Positions 1 to 7,642 of a stretch of 35,744 nt of DNA are shown in pieces. Source of the stretch: Minisyncoccota bacterium (GTDB taxonomy: Bacteria; Patescibacteriota; Minisyncoccia; Phycocordibacterales; UBA9973); contig JAENWX010000003.1 of the NCBI GenBank assembly GCA_016649835.1, forward strand, positions 1 to 35,744, in the 5' to 3' direction. The translations under genes were made by a program, and so were the position numbers. The notes under the pieces were generated by a model. It was given only the letters and a program-made list of their open reading frames with translations. It made no database searches and was not told the origin of the DNA. Position 1 is the first letter of the stretch, and every line of letters starts with the position of its first letter.

Positions 1-1
1 A

Positions 2-142
2 ACAAAATCAACAAGAAATATGTCTGGTTTAAAAATTGTTTACACGGAGGAATATCCTTCCTTAAAAGAAGCTCGTGCTCGTGAAGTATATTTCAAGACA
101 GCGGCTGGTAGAAAGTTTCTGAAGAAAAATTTGCGGTCGTAG
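2..142 (+). CDS. C-terminal fragment of GIY-YIG endonuclease domain protein (truncated by window edge)
   Basis: Frame 2 reads TKSTRNMSGLKIVYTEEYPSLKEARAREVYFKTAAGRKFLKKNLRS*, matching the typical end of small GIY-YIG proteins (SLKEARxREVYFKTAAGRKFLK). Confidence 0.8.
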   Translation, partial: TKSTRNMSGLKIVYTEEYPSLKEARAREVYFKTAAGRKFLKKNLRS

Positions 143-206
143 CTCAACTGGTTAGAGCACTCGCCTGTCACGTGAGAGGTTGCCGGTTCAAGTCCGGTCG
201 ACCGCG
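133..206 (+). tRNA. tRNA-Asp (GTC)
   Basis: Cloverleaf GCGGTCG-TA-GCTC..GAGC-A-CTCGC CTGTCAC GTGAG-..-GCCGG TTCAAGT CCGGT-CGACCGC-G; anticodon GTC. Confidence 0.95.
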
Positions 207-257
207 CAAATAATAAAAGCCTCCTTTTAAGGGGGCTTTTATTATTTGCGCGGTCGA
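198..257 (+). terminator. Terminator hairpin of tRNA-Asp, extended into an inverted copy of the tRNA 3' end
   Basis: tcgaccgcgcaaataataaaagcc...ggcttttattatttgcgcggtcga is an inverted repeat that includes the tRNA acceptor strand. Confidence 0.85.
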
Positions 258-463
258 TAAAATGTGAAACATTTTAAGGACTTGAACGCCGGAGCAATAT
301 TTTGACAGTAGTTAAAATGCGAGGCGGTGCCCAGACAAATTTTTGTGTCGACAAAAATTTAGTCGCGGGAAAGATTCCGGTCGACATTCATATTTAGTCG
401 AGGTCAAGAAGCGCGAATGAGTACATTCGCCTACTTGGCACTCGCGCTCCGGTCGATACTCCC
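207..463 (+). repeat. tRNA-3'-flanking hairpin mosaic (Asp locus)
   Basis: Antisense tRNA-Asp pieces (gcgcggtcga, ggacttgaac) interrupted by hairpins taaaatgt-gaa-acatttta and attttgac-agta-gttaaaat; shares ggtgcccagac...agtcgcggg with 26472-26518. Confidence 0.75.
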
Positions 464-499
464 ATAAAAAATACCCCTGTATAAAAATACAGGGGTATA
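464..499 (-). terminator. Rho-independent terminator
   Basis: Minus strand ATACCCCTGtatttttatACAGGGGTATTTTTT downstream of ORF 544-1032. Confidence 0.85.
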
Positions 500-543
500 G
501 AGATTAAAACCTCAATTTTTTTCTGCGAAATACAAAAAATAAT

Positions 544-1032
544 TTAAGCAGCTAAAGTTTTTGAAACCAAAGGATCAATTGGTAGAACAGCAGACGGGCT
601 ATTAGCGTTCCAATCACACCCAAGCCAAAAGTGGTCCCAGCGCCACTTACCACCGTACCAGTACAAGCACAGAATATAACGGCTACCGCTAGAGTTCCGA
701 AGAACAGTTCCGTCAAAAAAAATGTATGTCGTATTTCTATTTGTTTGCTCTTTCCATTTGGAAGGTATTAGAGTTTGGTTTTCCCAAAGTGTTTTAAAAA
801 CACCAACATCCAAGCGGATACGATTTGTTTTTGCTTTTAGACGTTTGAGTTTGTCTTCACCCTTAATGCTTTTTTCTCCCTTTTCCAAGGTTGAGTCAAG
901 CATCACGCAATTTAAATCGATTTCGGTGAGAGCAACTGCTCTTTCATCTTGTTCTAGAATAGACCATCCTTTACCAATATAGGTTGTTGGATCAAACGGA
1001 TCTGACCGGTCAATACTTACTTTACTACCCAT
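544..1032 (-). CDS. Hypothetical protein, Trp-rich C-terminus
   Basis: 162 aa ORF with upstream promoter and downstream terminator. Confidence 0.7.
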   Translation of the reverse strand: MGSKVSIDRSDPFDPTTYIGKGWSILEQDERAVALTEIDLNCVMLDSTLEKGEKSIKGEDKLKRLKAKTNRIRLDVGVFKTLWENQTLIPSKWKEQTNRNTTYIFFDGTVLRNSSGSRYILCLYWYGGKWRWDHFWLGCDWNANSPSAVLPIDPLVSKTLAA

Positions 1033-1059
1033 GATTTTATCTTTTTATTTGTTTGTTGA

Positions 1060-1112
1060 GAACAATATTGTTCTTTGTGTTTATTAAAGCACTATATTGC
1101 TTATTATGTCAA
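1060..1112 (-). promoter_or_regulatory. Promoter (TTGACA N18 TTTAAT) followed by palindrome GAACAATATTGTTC
   Basis: Minus strand; -35 at 1107-1112, -10-like at 1083-1088, 14 bp perfect palindrome at 1060-1073. Confidence 0.6.
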
Positions 1113-1190
1113 TATGCCTATTTTTTCCTTTAAATTGAAATAAATCTATTGTCGCGTTTTCAGCAGAGTCCAATATGGTGTGCAAAAATA

Positions 1191-1219
1191 AAAAGAGTAA
1201 CATTAGTTACTCTTTTTAA
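1191..1219 (-). terminator. Rho-independent terminator
   Basis: AAAAAGAGTAAC atta GTTACTCTTTTT. Confidence 0.8.
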
Positions 1220-1222
1220 AAA

Positions 1223-1891
1223 TTAAATGTGCTTTTTTATAAAAGCGAACCAAACAAAATTGTAATTCAAACTGCTTAAGTAATACAAATTTGCTTTGCG
1301 TTTAGTATTATTCCAACTCAGATTGCAAGCACTAGCTGTATTATATAACAAGCATCCGGTTGTCTCAACAACATACATTGAACTTGCTCCAAGCTCCATG
1401 TTAAGTTTTGGAAATTGTTCACCAATTGCAAATGGAACATGTGGAGTAGTTTTGAGTAATCCATTTTGTTTTCCCCAATCGCAAGCTTCAGGATAACTTC
1501 CCTTACCATTAATCCACTTAAACAAAACAATAACTTCATCAGTAATTTTGTTCTCTCTAGACTGATATAGATCTGCCACTTTTAGAGCCTTATGATCTAA
1601 ATCTGTTTGCGGTCCACCTGCCATTGCTGCCTCTTTGTATGACCTTGTGTAATCTACCTTAAGTTCAATTAAATGGACACGGGCTCCGATTTTATTTGCT
1701 TCAATTTGAAGCTCGTTAAACCAATTATATCCATTCTTAATCTCATCACAAAATCTTTTAACATCTTCAGGATTATTAAGAAACCTTACAAAAGCCTCTC
1801 TGGAAACTCCATTTTCTCTAGCTTTTCGAGCTAACTGCACGCCATTTCTATTTGTAACGTGCTTTTCTGAATTTACTTCATTCTGTTGCAT
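1223..1891 (-). CDS. Hypothetical protein
   Basis: 222 aa ORF with own promoter and terminator. Confidence 0.7.
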   Translation of the reverse strand: MQQNEVNSEKHVTNRNGVQLARKARENGVSREAFVRFLNNPEDVKRFCDEIKNGYNWFNELQIEANKIGARVHLIELKVDYTRSYKEAAMAGGPQTDLDHKALKVADLYQSRENKITDEVIVLFKWINGKGSYPEACDWGKQNGLLKTTPHVPFAIGEQFPKLNMELGASSMYVVETTGCLLYNTASACNLSWNNTKRKANLYYLSSLNYNFVWFAFIKKHI

Positions 1892-1913
1892 AACGTCTAT
1901 TTTATTTGTTGTG

Positions 1914-1965
1914 GAACAATATTGTTCTTATTTATATTATAACATAAAATAAACACTTGCGTCAA
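1914..1965 (-). promoter_or_regulatory. Promoter (TTGACG N18 TATAAT) followed by palindrome GAACAATATTGTTC
   Basis: Minus strand; -35 at 1960-1965, -10 at 1936-1941, palindrome at 1914-1927 identical to the one at 1060-1073. Confidence 0.7.
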
Positions 1966-1996
1966 TGCATATATTTTACTCAATTTTTAATTTAAA

Positions 1997-2024
1997 AAGA
2001 GTAGCCATAGCTACTCTTTTTAAA
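1997..2024 (-). terminator. Rho-independent terminator
   Basis: AAAAAGAGTAGC cata GCTACTCTTTTT. Confidence 0.75.
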
Positions 2025-2631
2025 TTACTCTCAATTCCTCAAAAAAGTTTTGATACATTTTTATCACTCGCCTACCTTCAACCTGGCTTAAAGAAAAGTC
2101 AGAACCGGTATGCGCTATTTGATTTCGAACCAAGTGTGCACTCCATGCATCTTGGATGCTTCTGTATCCACTCTCTTTAGCTCCATCTAAAAGCTCGCTT
2201 ACAGTTCCACCAGACAAACCATTTTCTTTTAAAATTTCTTCCATTAGAGAATCAGCCTCAATAATAGCAACTCTCCAGTCTGATTCATTTGGGCTTTCTA
2301 TTAAGGTCTGAATATAATGCCATCGTGGGTTTGAATTTCTATTTCTTTCTTTTTCTCTTAGATGAGCTTTGTGTATTTCGTGCTCGATTTCTTCCTTGTC
2401 GTAAATCTGGATTTCTATTAGTCTCACAATAGAAAAAATAATGATTGCTATTATTATAATAGACAAAATAGCCGATATTATACCAGCAATATTCCATGTG
2501 TTTGGATTCGATAAAAATTCAACTATCGATTGTGTATATTCAATTATTTTACTAAATACGTATTCAACATTTAAATAATTGGGATTAAACAAAGGCTTAT
2601 CTAATGCTGATTGTATTACGGTTTGCTCCAT
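2020..2631 (-). CDS. Membrane-anchored protein with possible HEPN-like C-terminal domain
   Basis: 203 aa; one strong TM segment (IISAILSIIIIAIIIFSIV) and C-terminal HLVRNQIAHTG, which fits an R-x4-H pattern. Confidence 0.65.
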   Translation of the reverse strand: MEQTVIQSALDKPLFNPNYLNVEYVFSKIIEYTQSIVEFLSNPNTWNIAGIISAILSIIIIAIIIFSIVRLIEIQIYDKEEIEHEIHKAHLREKERNRNSNPRWHYIQTLIESPNESDWRVAIIEADSLMEEILKENGLSGGTVSELLDGAKESGYRSIQDAWSAHLVRNQIAHTGSDFSLSQVEGRRVIKMYQNFFEELRVI

Positions 2632-2753
2632 CTCGTTAGAAGTAGAGAATCTTTAAATTCTCATACATTAAATTAATTAATAATCAAAATACTATTACAA
2701 TTCTTTAAAATAAATCCCGTAAGCTATATGACATATATGACTTCTAACGGGAT
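2630..2753 (-). repeat. Leader element with terminal inverted repeats ATCCCGTTAGAAGT
   Basis: atctcgttagaagt ... acttctaacgggat; one arm overlaps the ATG of ORF 2020-2631. Confidence 0.7.
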
Positions 2754-2765
2754 GCATACTTTATA

Positions 2766-4184
2766 TTATATATGTTTTTCAAAATCTTTCCCAATTGTAA
2801 AAAGGATATCCTCTCTCAAGAAAGGTGCCATTATATGAAAACCAAATGGTAGTCCTTCACTGTTTTTTCCTGATGGAATAGATATAGCTGGAATTCCGGC
2901 AATGTTAGCTGGAACTGAAAACAAATCAGCCAGGTACATACTAAGTGGATCTTTTGATTTTTCTCCAAATTTAAAAGGCATCATTGGTGAAGTTGGAGTA
3001 ACAATAGCATCAACTTCTAAAAATATTTTTGTTAGCTCATCTTTAATGGCATCGCGAACTTTTATGGCTGTATTGTAATAAGCATCATAATATCCATGAG
3101 AAAGAATATATGTTCCTAGTAATATTCTTCTGCGAACTTCTTTACCAAAACCTTTTCCTCTACTTTTTGTATAAACATCATAAAGATTTGCACCATCCTC
3201 GTGTAATCCATATCGAATACCATCATAACGTGCCAAGTTACTAGAAACTTCAGCGGGAGATATTATGTAATAAACAGCAAGAGAATATTTAATTAAAGGT
3301 AATGAAACATCTACTATTTCGTAACCTGCTTCTTCTAACTTTTTACAGCTTTCGTTAAAATTTTTAATTATTTCAGGATCAGTCCCCTCTGTACTTAAAA
3401 ATTCTCTAGGAATACCTATTTTCTTTTTAAGTGGCTGTGACTCTAATCTGTTTTCTTTTTTTATTGAAGTACTATCTTTTTCATCATAATCATTAATAGC
3501 GTTAAAAAGAATTTCAGCATCTCTTACTGTTTTACCAAAAGGACCTACCTGGTCGAGAGAGCTTCCCATGGAAATGATTCCAAAGCGAGAAACAGCTCCA
3601 TATGTTGGCTTGAGTCCTACTAGGCCACAATAAGATGCAGGCTGGCGTATTGAGCCTCCTGTGTCACTTCCTAGGGATACCAGGGCTCCATTCATAGCAA
3701 CTGCAGCTACTGAACCTCCCGAAGAACCACCTGGTACACGTGTTATATCTAGCGGGTTTTTTGTATTACCAAAGGCACTTGTCTCGGTGGAAGAACCCAT
3801 AGCAAATTCATCCATGTTTGTTCTTCCTAAAAATACTGCACCTTGTTTTTTGAGTTGTTTTACAATACCAGAATCATAAGTTGCTTTATAATTTTCAAGT
3901 ATCAAAGATGAAGCTGAAGCGATATGCCCTTCAAAAAGCATGTTGTCTTTTAGTGCCATAGGGATGCCTGTCATTAAAGTATCAGTGCCATTTTTAAACA
4001 TTTCTTCGGCAATTTTTGCTTGCTCTAATACATCATTATAAATTTCTCTATATGCATTTATCTCTTCATTTTTTTCTTTGATAACTTCCAAATAAGAATT
4101 TACTAATTGGGTTACTGTAAATTCACCGCTCTTAAGAGACGCATGGGCTTTTTCAATTGTTAAATTTTTTAAATCTATCTGCAT
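2766..4184 (-). CDS. gatA: Glutamyl-tRNA(Gln) amidotransferase subunit A
   Basis: Amidase signature PGGSSGGSVAAVAMNGALVSLGSDTGGSIRQPASYCG. Confidence 0.97.
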   Translation of the reverse strand: MQIDLKNLTIEKAHASLKSGEFTVTQLVNSYLEVIKEKNEEINAYREIYNDVLEQAKIAEEMFKNGTDTLMTGIPMALKDNMLFEGHIASASSLILENYKATYDSGIVKQLKKQGAVFLGRTNMDEFAMGSSTETSAFGNTKNPLDITRVPGGSSGGSVAAVAMNGALVSLGSDTGGSIRQPASYCGLVGLKPTYGAVSRFGIISMGSSLDQVGPFGKTVRDAEILFNAINDYDEKDSTSIKKENRLESQPLKKKIGIPREFLSTEGTDPEIIKNFNESCKKLEEAGYEIVDVSLPLIKYSLAVYYIISPAEVSSNLARYDGIRYGLHEDGANLYDVYTKSRGKGFGKEVRRRILLGTYILSHGYYDAYYNTAIKVRDAIKDELTKIFLEVDAIVTPTSPMMPFKFGEKSKDPLSMYLADLFSVPANIAGIPAISIPSGKNSEGLPFGFHIMAPFLREDILFTIGKDFEKHI

Positions 4185-4218
4185 TTTAGTTACTAGTATT
4201 TAACGGCTAGTTGCTAAC

Positions 4219-4518
4219 TTATAATATTTGTTTAACTTTTAGGAATCCATCTTGAGTGTCTGGCATTTCTGCAATAATCTTTTCTGTATATTCTCCCCGA
4301 CTATTTGCAACAACATCTTCACGCATTACATTGTGCAAAAAATAGTTTTCTGGTTTTTTATTTTCTAGGGAAATTTTCTCGCTCAATTTTAATGCCTCTT
4401 GCACCTGACCAACATATGCCAAAATAGGATCAAAATCTTTTGCGATTTTTGTCATTTCTTCATCGCTCATATCAATACGAGCTAAATCAGCTAATTTTTT
4501 AACATCTTCTAGTTGCAT
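4219..4518 (-). CDS. gatC: Glutamyl-tRNA(Gln) amidotransferase subunit C
   Basis: MQLEDVKKLADLARIDMSDEEMTKIAKDFDPILAYVGQVQE; adjacent to gatA; internal Met preferred over the ORF start at 4557. Confidence 0.92.
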   Translation of the reverse strand: MQLEDVKKLADLARIDMSDEEMTKIAKDFDPILAYVGQVQEALKLSEKISLENKKPENYFLHNVMREDVVANSRGEYTEKIIAEMPDTQDGFLKVKQIL

Positions 4519-4565
4519 ATGTTTAGAATAACATATTTTGATAATTATATAAAACAAAAAACGTT

Positions 4566-4620
4566 ATTTACTTTTTACATATTTCTTACGCTATCGCGCA
4601 CAAATGTGTAAAAAGTAAAT
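4566..4620. repeat. Imperfect long palindrome, TACGCTAT core
   Basis: atttactttttacatatttcttacgctatcgcgcacaaatgtgtaaaaagtaaat. Confidence 0.75.
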
Positions 4621-4622
4621 TA

Positions 4623-5105
4623 TTATCTACCATCATATCCTTTCTCTAGTTTAAAAGTTTTTAGATTATCCTTTAATCCAATTTTTTTGACATAGTCCAT
4701 AAATTCTTTAGGTAAAGGTGACGGGCCAACCCAAACACTTCTTTGAATCATAATGTATCCAAATTTATGTAAATGTCTACGAAACCAATCCCTCTCCGGC
4801 TTTTTATCTTCTGGAATATCATACATAACCAATAGGTTTTTTGGTGCATTTTGAGGATATGAAAATTCAAAAATCTTTTGTGACAATAATTTATCTTTGA
4901 GATATTTTTGACCTTTTTTGGTAAGAATAATATTTTTATCCTCTGTGCTTAAATAGCCTTCATCACAAAGTGAATAATATGCATTTTTAATAGATTTTGA
5001 ATTCTTATTTTTAAAAACTGGTAAACCAAAAATATTTACATCGATGCCTTTATAATTAGCAAATTTGGTATTAAATAAATTAAGAAGATCTTGTTTTATT
5101 GTCAT
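4623..5105 (-). CDS. PaaX/Cas2-like protein (N-terminal winged-helix-like region plus C-terminal Cas2-like fold)
   Basis: LLVMYDIPEDKKPERDWFRRHLHKFGYIMIQRSVWVGPSPLP resembles the Cas2/PaaX C-terminal domain; no cas1 or CRISPR array nearby. Confidence 0.7.
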   Translation of the reverse strand: MTIKQDLLNLFNTKFANYKGIDVNIFGLPVFKNKNSKSIKNAYYSLCDEGYLSTEDKNIILTKKGQKYLKDKLLSQKIFEFSYPQNAPKNLLVMYDIPEDKKPERDWFRRHLHKFGYIMIQRSVWVGPSPLPKEFMDYVKKIGLKDNLKTFKLEKGYDGR

Positions 5106-5124
5106 AATTTTATTATATCATAAT

Positions 5125-5158
5125 ACATATTTCGTACGCTATAGCGTACGAAATATGT
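5125..5158. repeat. Perfect 34 bp palindrome, TACGCTATAGCGTA core
   Basis: acatatttcgtacgcta|tagcgtacgaaatatgt. Confidence 0.9.
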
Positions 5159-5190
5159 AAATTAAAATAAATACAATATAAATATTTTGT

Positions 5191-5226
5191 TTAAGTAGGA
5201 TTAAGTAGGATTAAGTAGGATTAAGT
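5191..5226. repeat. 10 bp tandem repeat (TTAAGTAGGA x3 plus partial)
   Basis: ttaagtagga ttaagtagga ttaagtagga ttaagt. Confidence 0.9.
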
Positions 5227-5279
5227 GTAATAAATGAAGCTTAAATCATTTATAAAAATTTATTTTGGAAACAATTAAG

Positions 5280-5316
5280 AAATACAATGATTAAAATATT
5301 TTTAATCATTGTATTT
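5280..5316 (-). terminator. Long AT-rich inverted repeat downstream of ligA, possible transcript end
   Basis: aatacaatgattaaaa tat ttttaatcattgtatt. Confidence 0.5.
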
Positions 5317-5340
5317 GGAAAAAATTGATAAATATAATAC

Positions 5341-7503
5341 TTAAATCAGCTTCAGAAATTCATTTTCGGTTAGAACTTTTATGCCTAGTTTTTTTGCATC
5401 ATTGTATTTACTACCTGGCTTATCCCCCGCTACTACATAGCTAGTATTTGAAGAGACTGAAGAAGCCACAGAACCTCCTAATTCAATTATTTTTTTCTTT
5501 GCGTCGTTACGAGATAGAGCAGAAAGTGTTCCTGTTAAAACAAAAATTTTACCTGACAATTTAAGACTCTTTGCTTTTTCATGGTAAATAGAAACTCCAT
5601 TTTTAATAAGCTTTTCTATAAAATGTAAATTGGTTTTGTCTTTAAAATAATTAAAAACACTTTGTGATACCACTGGACCTATATTGGCTATTTTATTTAT
5701 GGTTTCAATGTCAGCTGACATTATTTTATTTAGAGAGCCAAAGTTGTCTGCTAAATCTCTGGCTGTTTGCTCGCCAACGTGTATTATTCCAAGTGAATAA
5801 ATAAACCTCCAAAGAGATATTTTTTTATGTGACTGAATAGAAGATATTATATTGTCTGCAGATTTTTCTCCAAAACGTTCCAAACCAGCAAGGTCTGCCT
5901 TTTCAAGAACAAACAAATCCGCCCCATCACTTACCAGCCCTTCATCTTTTAATCTATCTAAAATTCTTGGACCTATCTCGTATATTTCAAATATATTCAC
6001 AAAATGCTGCAAGCCTCTTCTACTTCTAGCTGGGCAATTTTTGTTTGTGCAGTAAAAAGCAACAGACTTTGATACTGATTCCGTTAAAACCTTAGAGGCA
6101 AGATTCATGCCTCGCTTTAGAGGTACAACCTCCGAAGCCAATTTAGAGGTTGGACCTCTTAGCGAATAGTCCTCGCCCCTCATAGGACTTTCTTCAAGTC
6201 CCGCTAAATTGCTTTTTAAATTTATATTTTTTTCTGGACCGGATCTTTTCTCTACTTTAAAATCGCACACAGGGCAAGTGTCCGGCATTTTAAATTTCTT
6301 TTCTTTTCCATTTCGAAGGTTTATCAAAACTTCAACAACCTCAGGAATAACATCCCCTGCTTTTTGTATAACCACAGTGTCACCTGTTCTAATATCAAGA
6401 CGGTTTATCTGGTCCATATTATGAAGTGTGGCTTTTGAAACAGTAGAACCCGCAACTAAGGTTGGGTTAAAGTGGGCCACAGGAGTTAGAACCCCTGTGC
6501 GTCCTACGTTTACAGAAATATCTTTTAGTGTGGTTGTGGCGCGCTCTGCTTGGTATTTATATGCAACCATATAGCGAGGTGCCTTCCCAACAACACCCAA
6601 AACATCTTGTAGCTCTATCTCGTCTACTGAGACAACAACCCCATCTGTTCCATAAGGAAGATTTGGTCTAATTTTTTCTATTTCTTCTATAAAAGAAAAA
6701 ACTTCTTCAAAAGAATTAGCTTTCTTCTCATATGGAGCGACTTGAAAACCTAAGCCCCTGAGAAGATTATGTTTTTCAGAATGGTTTTTAATTTTTAATT
6801 CTTCATTCGTAATTCTTAATTGAGCCACATCCCAAGCAAAAAAATCTAGATTGCGTTCTTTTGCGATATTTGGGTCGAGCTGGCGCAAACTCCCTGCTGC
6901 TGCATTTCTGGTATTTGCAAAAGGTTGCTTACCTTCTTTAATTTGTTTTTTATTTAAAGAAATTAATATTCTTTTTGGCATTACCACTTCCCCACGGACT
7001 TCTAAATAACTAGGATATGGTGCTTTGAGTTTTAGCGGAACAGTCACAATCATTTTTAGATTTTCAGTTACATCTTCACCAATAAATCCATCTCCGCGAG
7101 TTGAACCTTCTACAAAAACTCCATCTTTGTAAATAAGAGAAGCAGACAAGCCATCTAGTTTTAATTCACAAAAATATGAGTGCTTTTTATTTATAAGTTT
7201 TGAAATACGAGTCTCCCAATCTAATACTTCTCCAAACGAAAAAACGTCATTCATGGAAAGCATCCTGATTTCATGTTTAACTTTTACAAATTTATCCAAA
7301 GGTTTACCACCTACTCTGTTTTCTGGAGCATTTAAATCAATATATTCTGGATTTTTTTCTAAAAGTAACCTGAGTTCTTTATTTAGAGAATCATATACAT
7401 CATCCGTTACCCATGGGGCATCTTCTACGTGGTATAAAAATCTTAACCTAGAAATCTCTTCCCGAAGTTTTTGTATTCGGTTTTTAATTTGAGAATCTTT
7501 CAT
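5341..7503 (-). CDS. ligA: NAD-dependent DNA ligase LigA
   Basis: CELKLDGLSASLIYKDG (KxDG), CPVC...CTNKNCPARSRRGLQHFV zinc-finger region, C-terminal BRCT (LTGTLSALSRNDAKKKIIELGG). Confidence 0.97.
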   Translation of the reverse strand: MKDSQIKNRIQKLREEISRLRFLYHVEDAPWVTDDVYDSLNKELRLLLEKNPEYIDLNAPENRVGGKPLDKFVKVKHEIRMLSMNDVFSFGEVLDWETRISKLINKKHSYFCELKLDGLSASLIYKDGVFVEGSTRGDGFIGEDVTENLKMIVTVPLKLKAPYPSYLEVRGEVVMPKRILISLNKKQIKEGKQPFANTRNAAAGSLRQLDPNIAKERNLDFFAWDVAQLRITNEELKIKNHSEKHNLLRGLGFQVAPYEKKANSFEEVFSFIEEIEKIRPNLPYGTDGVVVSVDEIELQDVLGVVGKAPRYMVAYKYQAERATTTLKDISVNVGRTGVLTPVAHFNPTLVAGSTVSKATLHNMDQINRLDIRTGDTVVIQKAGDVIPEVVEVLINLRNGKEKKFKMPDTCPVCDFKVEKRSGPEKNINLKSNLAGLEESPMRGEDYSLRGPTSKLASEVVPLKRGMNLASKVLTESVSKSVAFYCTNKNCPARSRRGLQHFVNIFEIYEIGPRILDRLKDEGLVSDGADLFVLEKADLAGLERFGEKSADNIISSIQSHKKISLWRFIYSLGIIHVGEQTARDLADNFGSLNKIMSADIETINKIANIGPVVSQSVFNYFKDKTNLHFIEKLIKNGVSIYHEKAKSLKLSGKIFVLTGTLSALSRNDAKKKIIELGGSVASSVSSNTSYVVAGDKPGSKYNDAKKLGIKVLTENEFLKLI
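6090..6222 (-). repeat. Hairpin-rich in-frame insertion within the ligA zinc-finger region
   Basis: Minus strand hairpins GGACTT-gaaga-AAGTCC, AGAGGT-cca-ACCTCT, GAGGT-tgt-ACCTC, GAGGCA..TGCCTC between CPVC and CTNKNC. Confidence 0.65.
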
Positions 7504-7629
7504 CCGGTAGTGAAAAATGGCATTATGGATTCACCATTTTTATCTTATATTTTACAAAAAATTATAATATCTAATAAATCTATTAATAAAATTCCCGTTA
7601 CACAACTATGCCATTTTATACTACGGGAT
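7502..7629 (-). repeat. Leader element with terminal inverted repeats overlapping the ligA start codon
   Basis: atccggtagtgaaaaatggcat ... atgccattttatactacgggat. Confidence 0.7.
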
Positions 7630-7642
7630 TCATAAAAACAAA

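Noticed and set aside
3661-3879. Opposite-strand ORFs inside gatA, ligA, pilB, pilM and the 1146 aa gene
   Set aside because: Shadow ORFs antisense to well-supported coding sequences, with no independent evidence.
4623-5105. Evidence for a CRISPR-Cas locus from the Cas2-like gene
   Set aside because: No array or other cas genes in the window; stand-alone PaaX/Cas2-fold proteins occur outside CRISPR loci.
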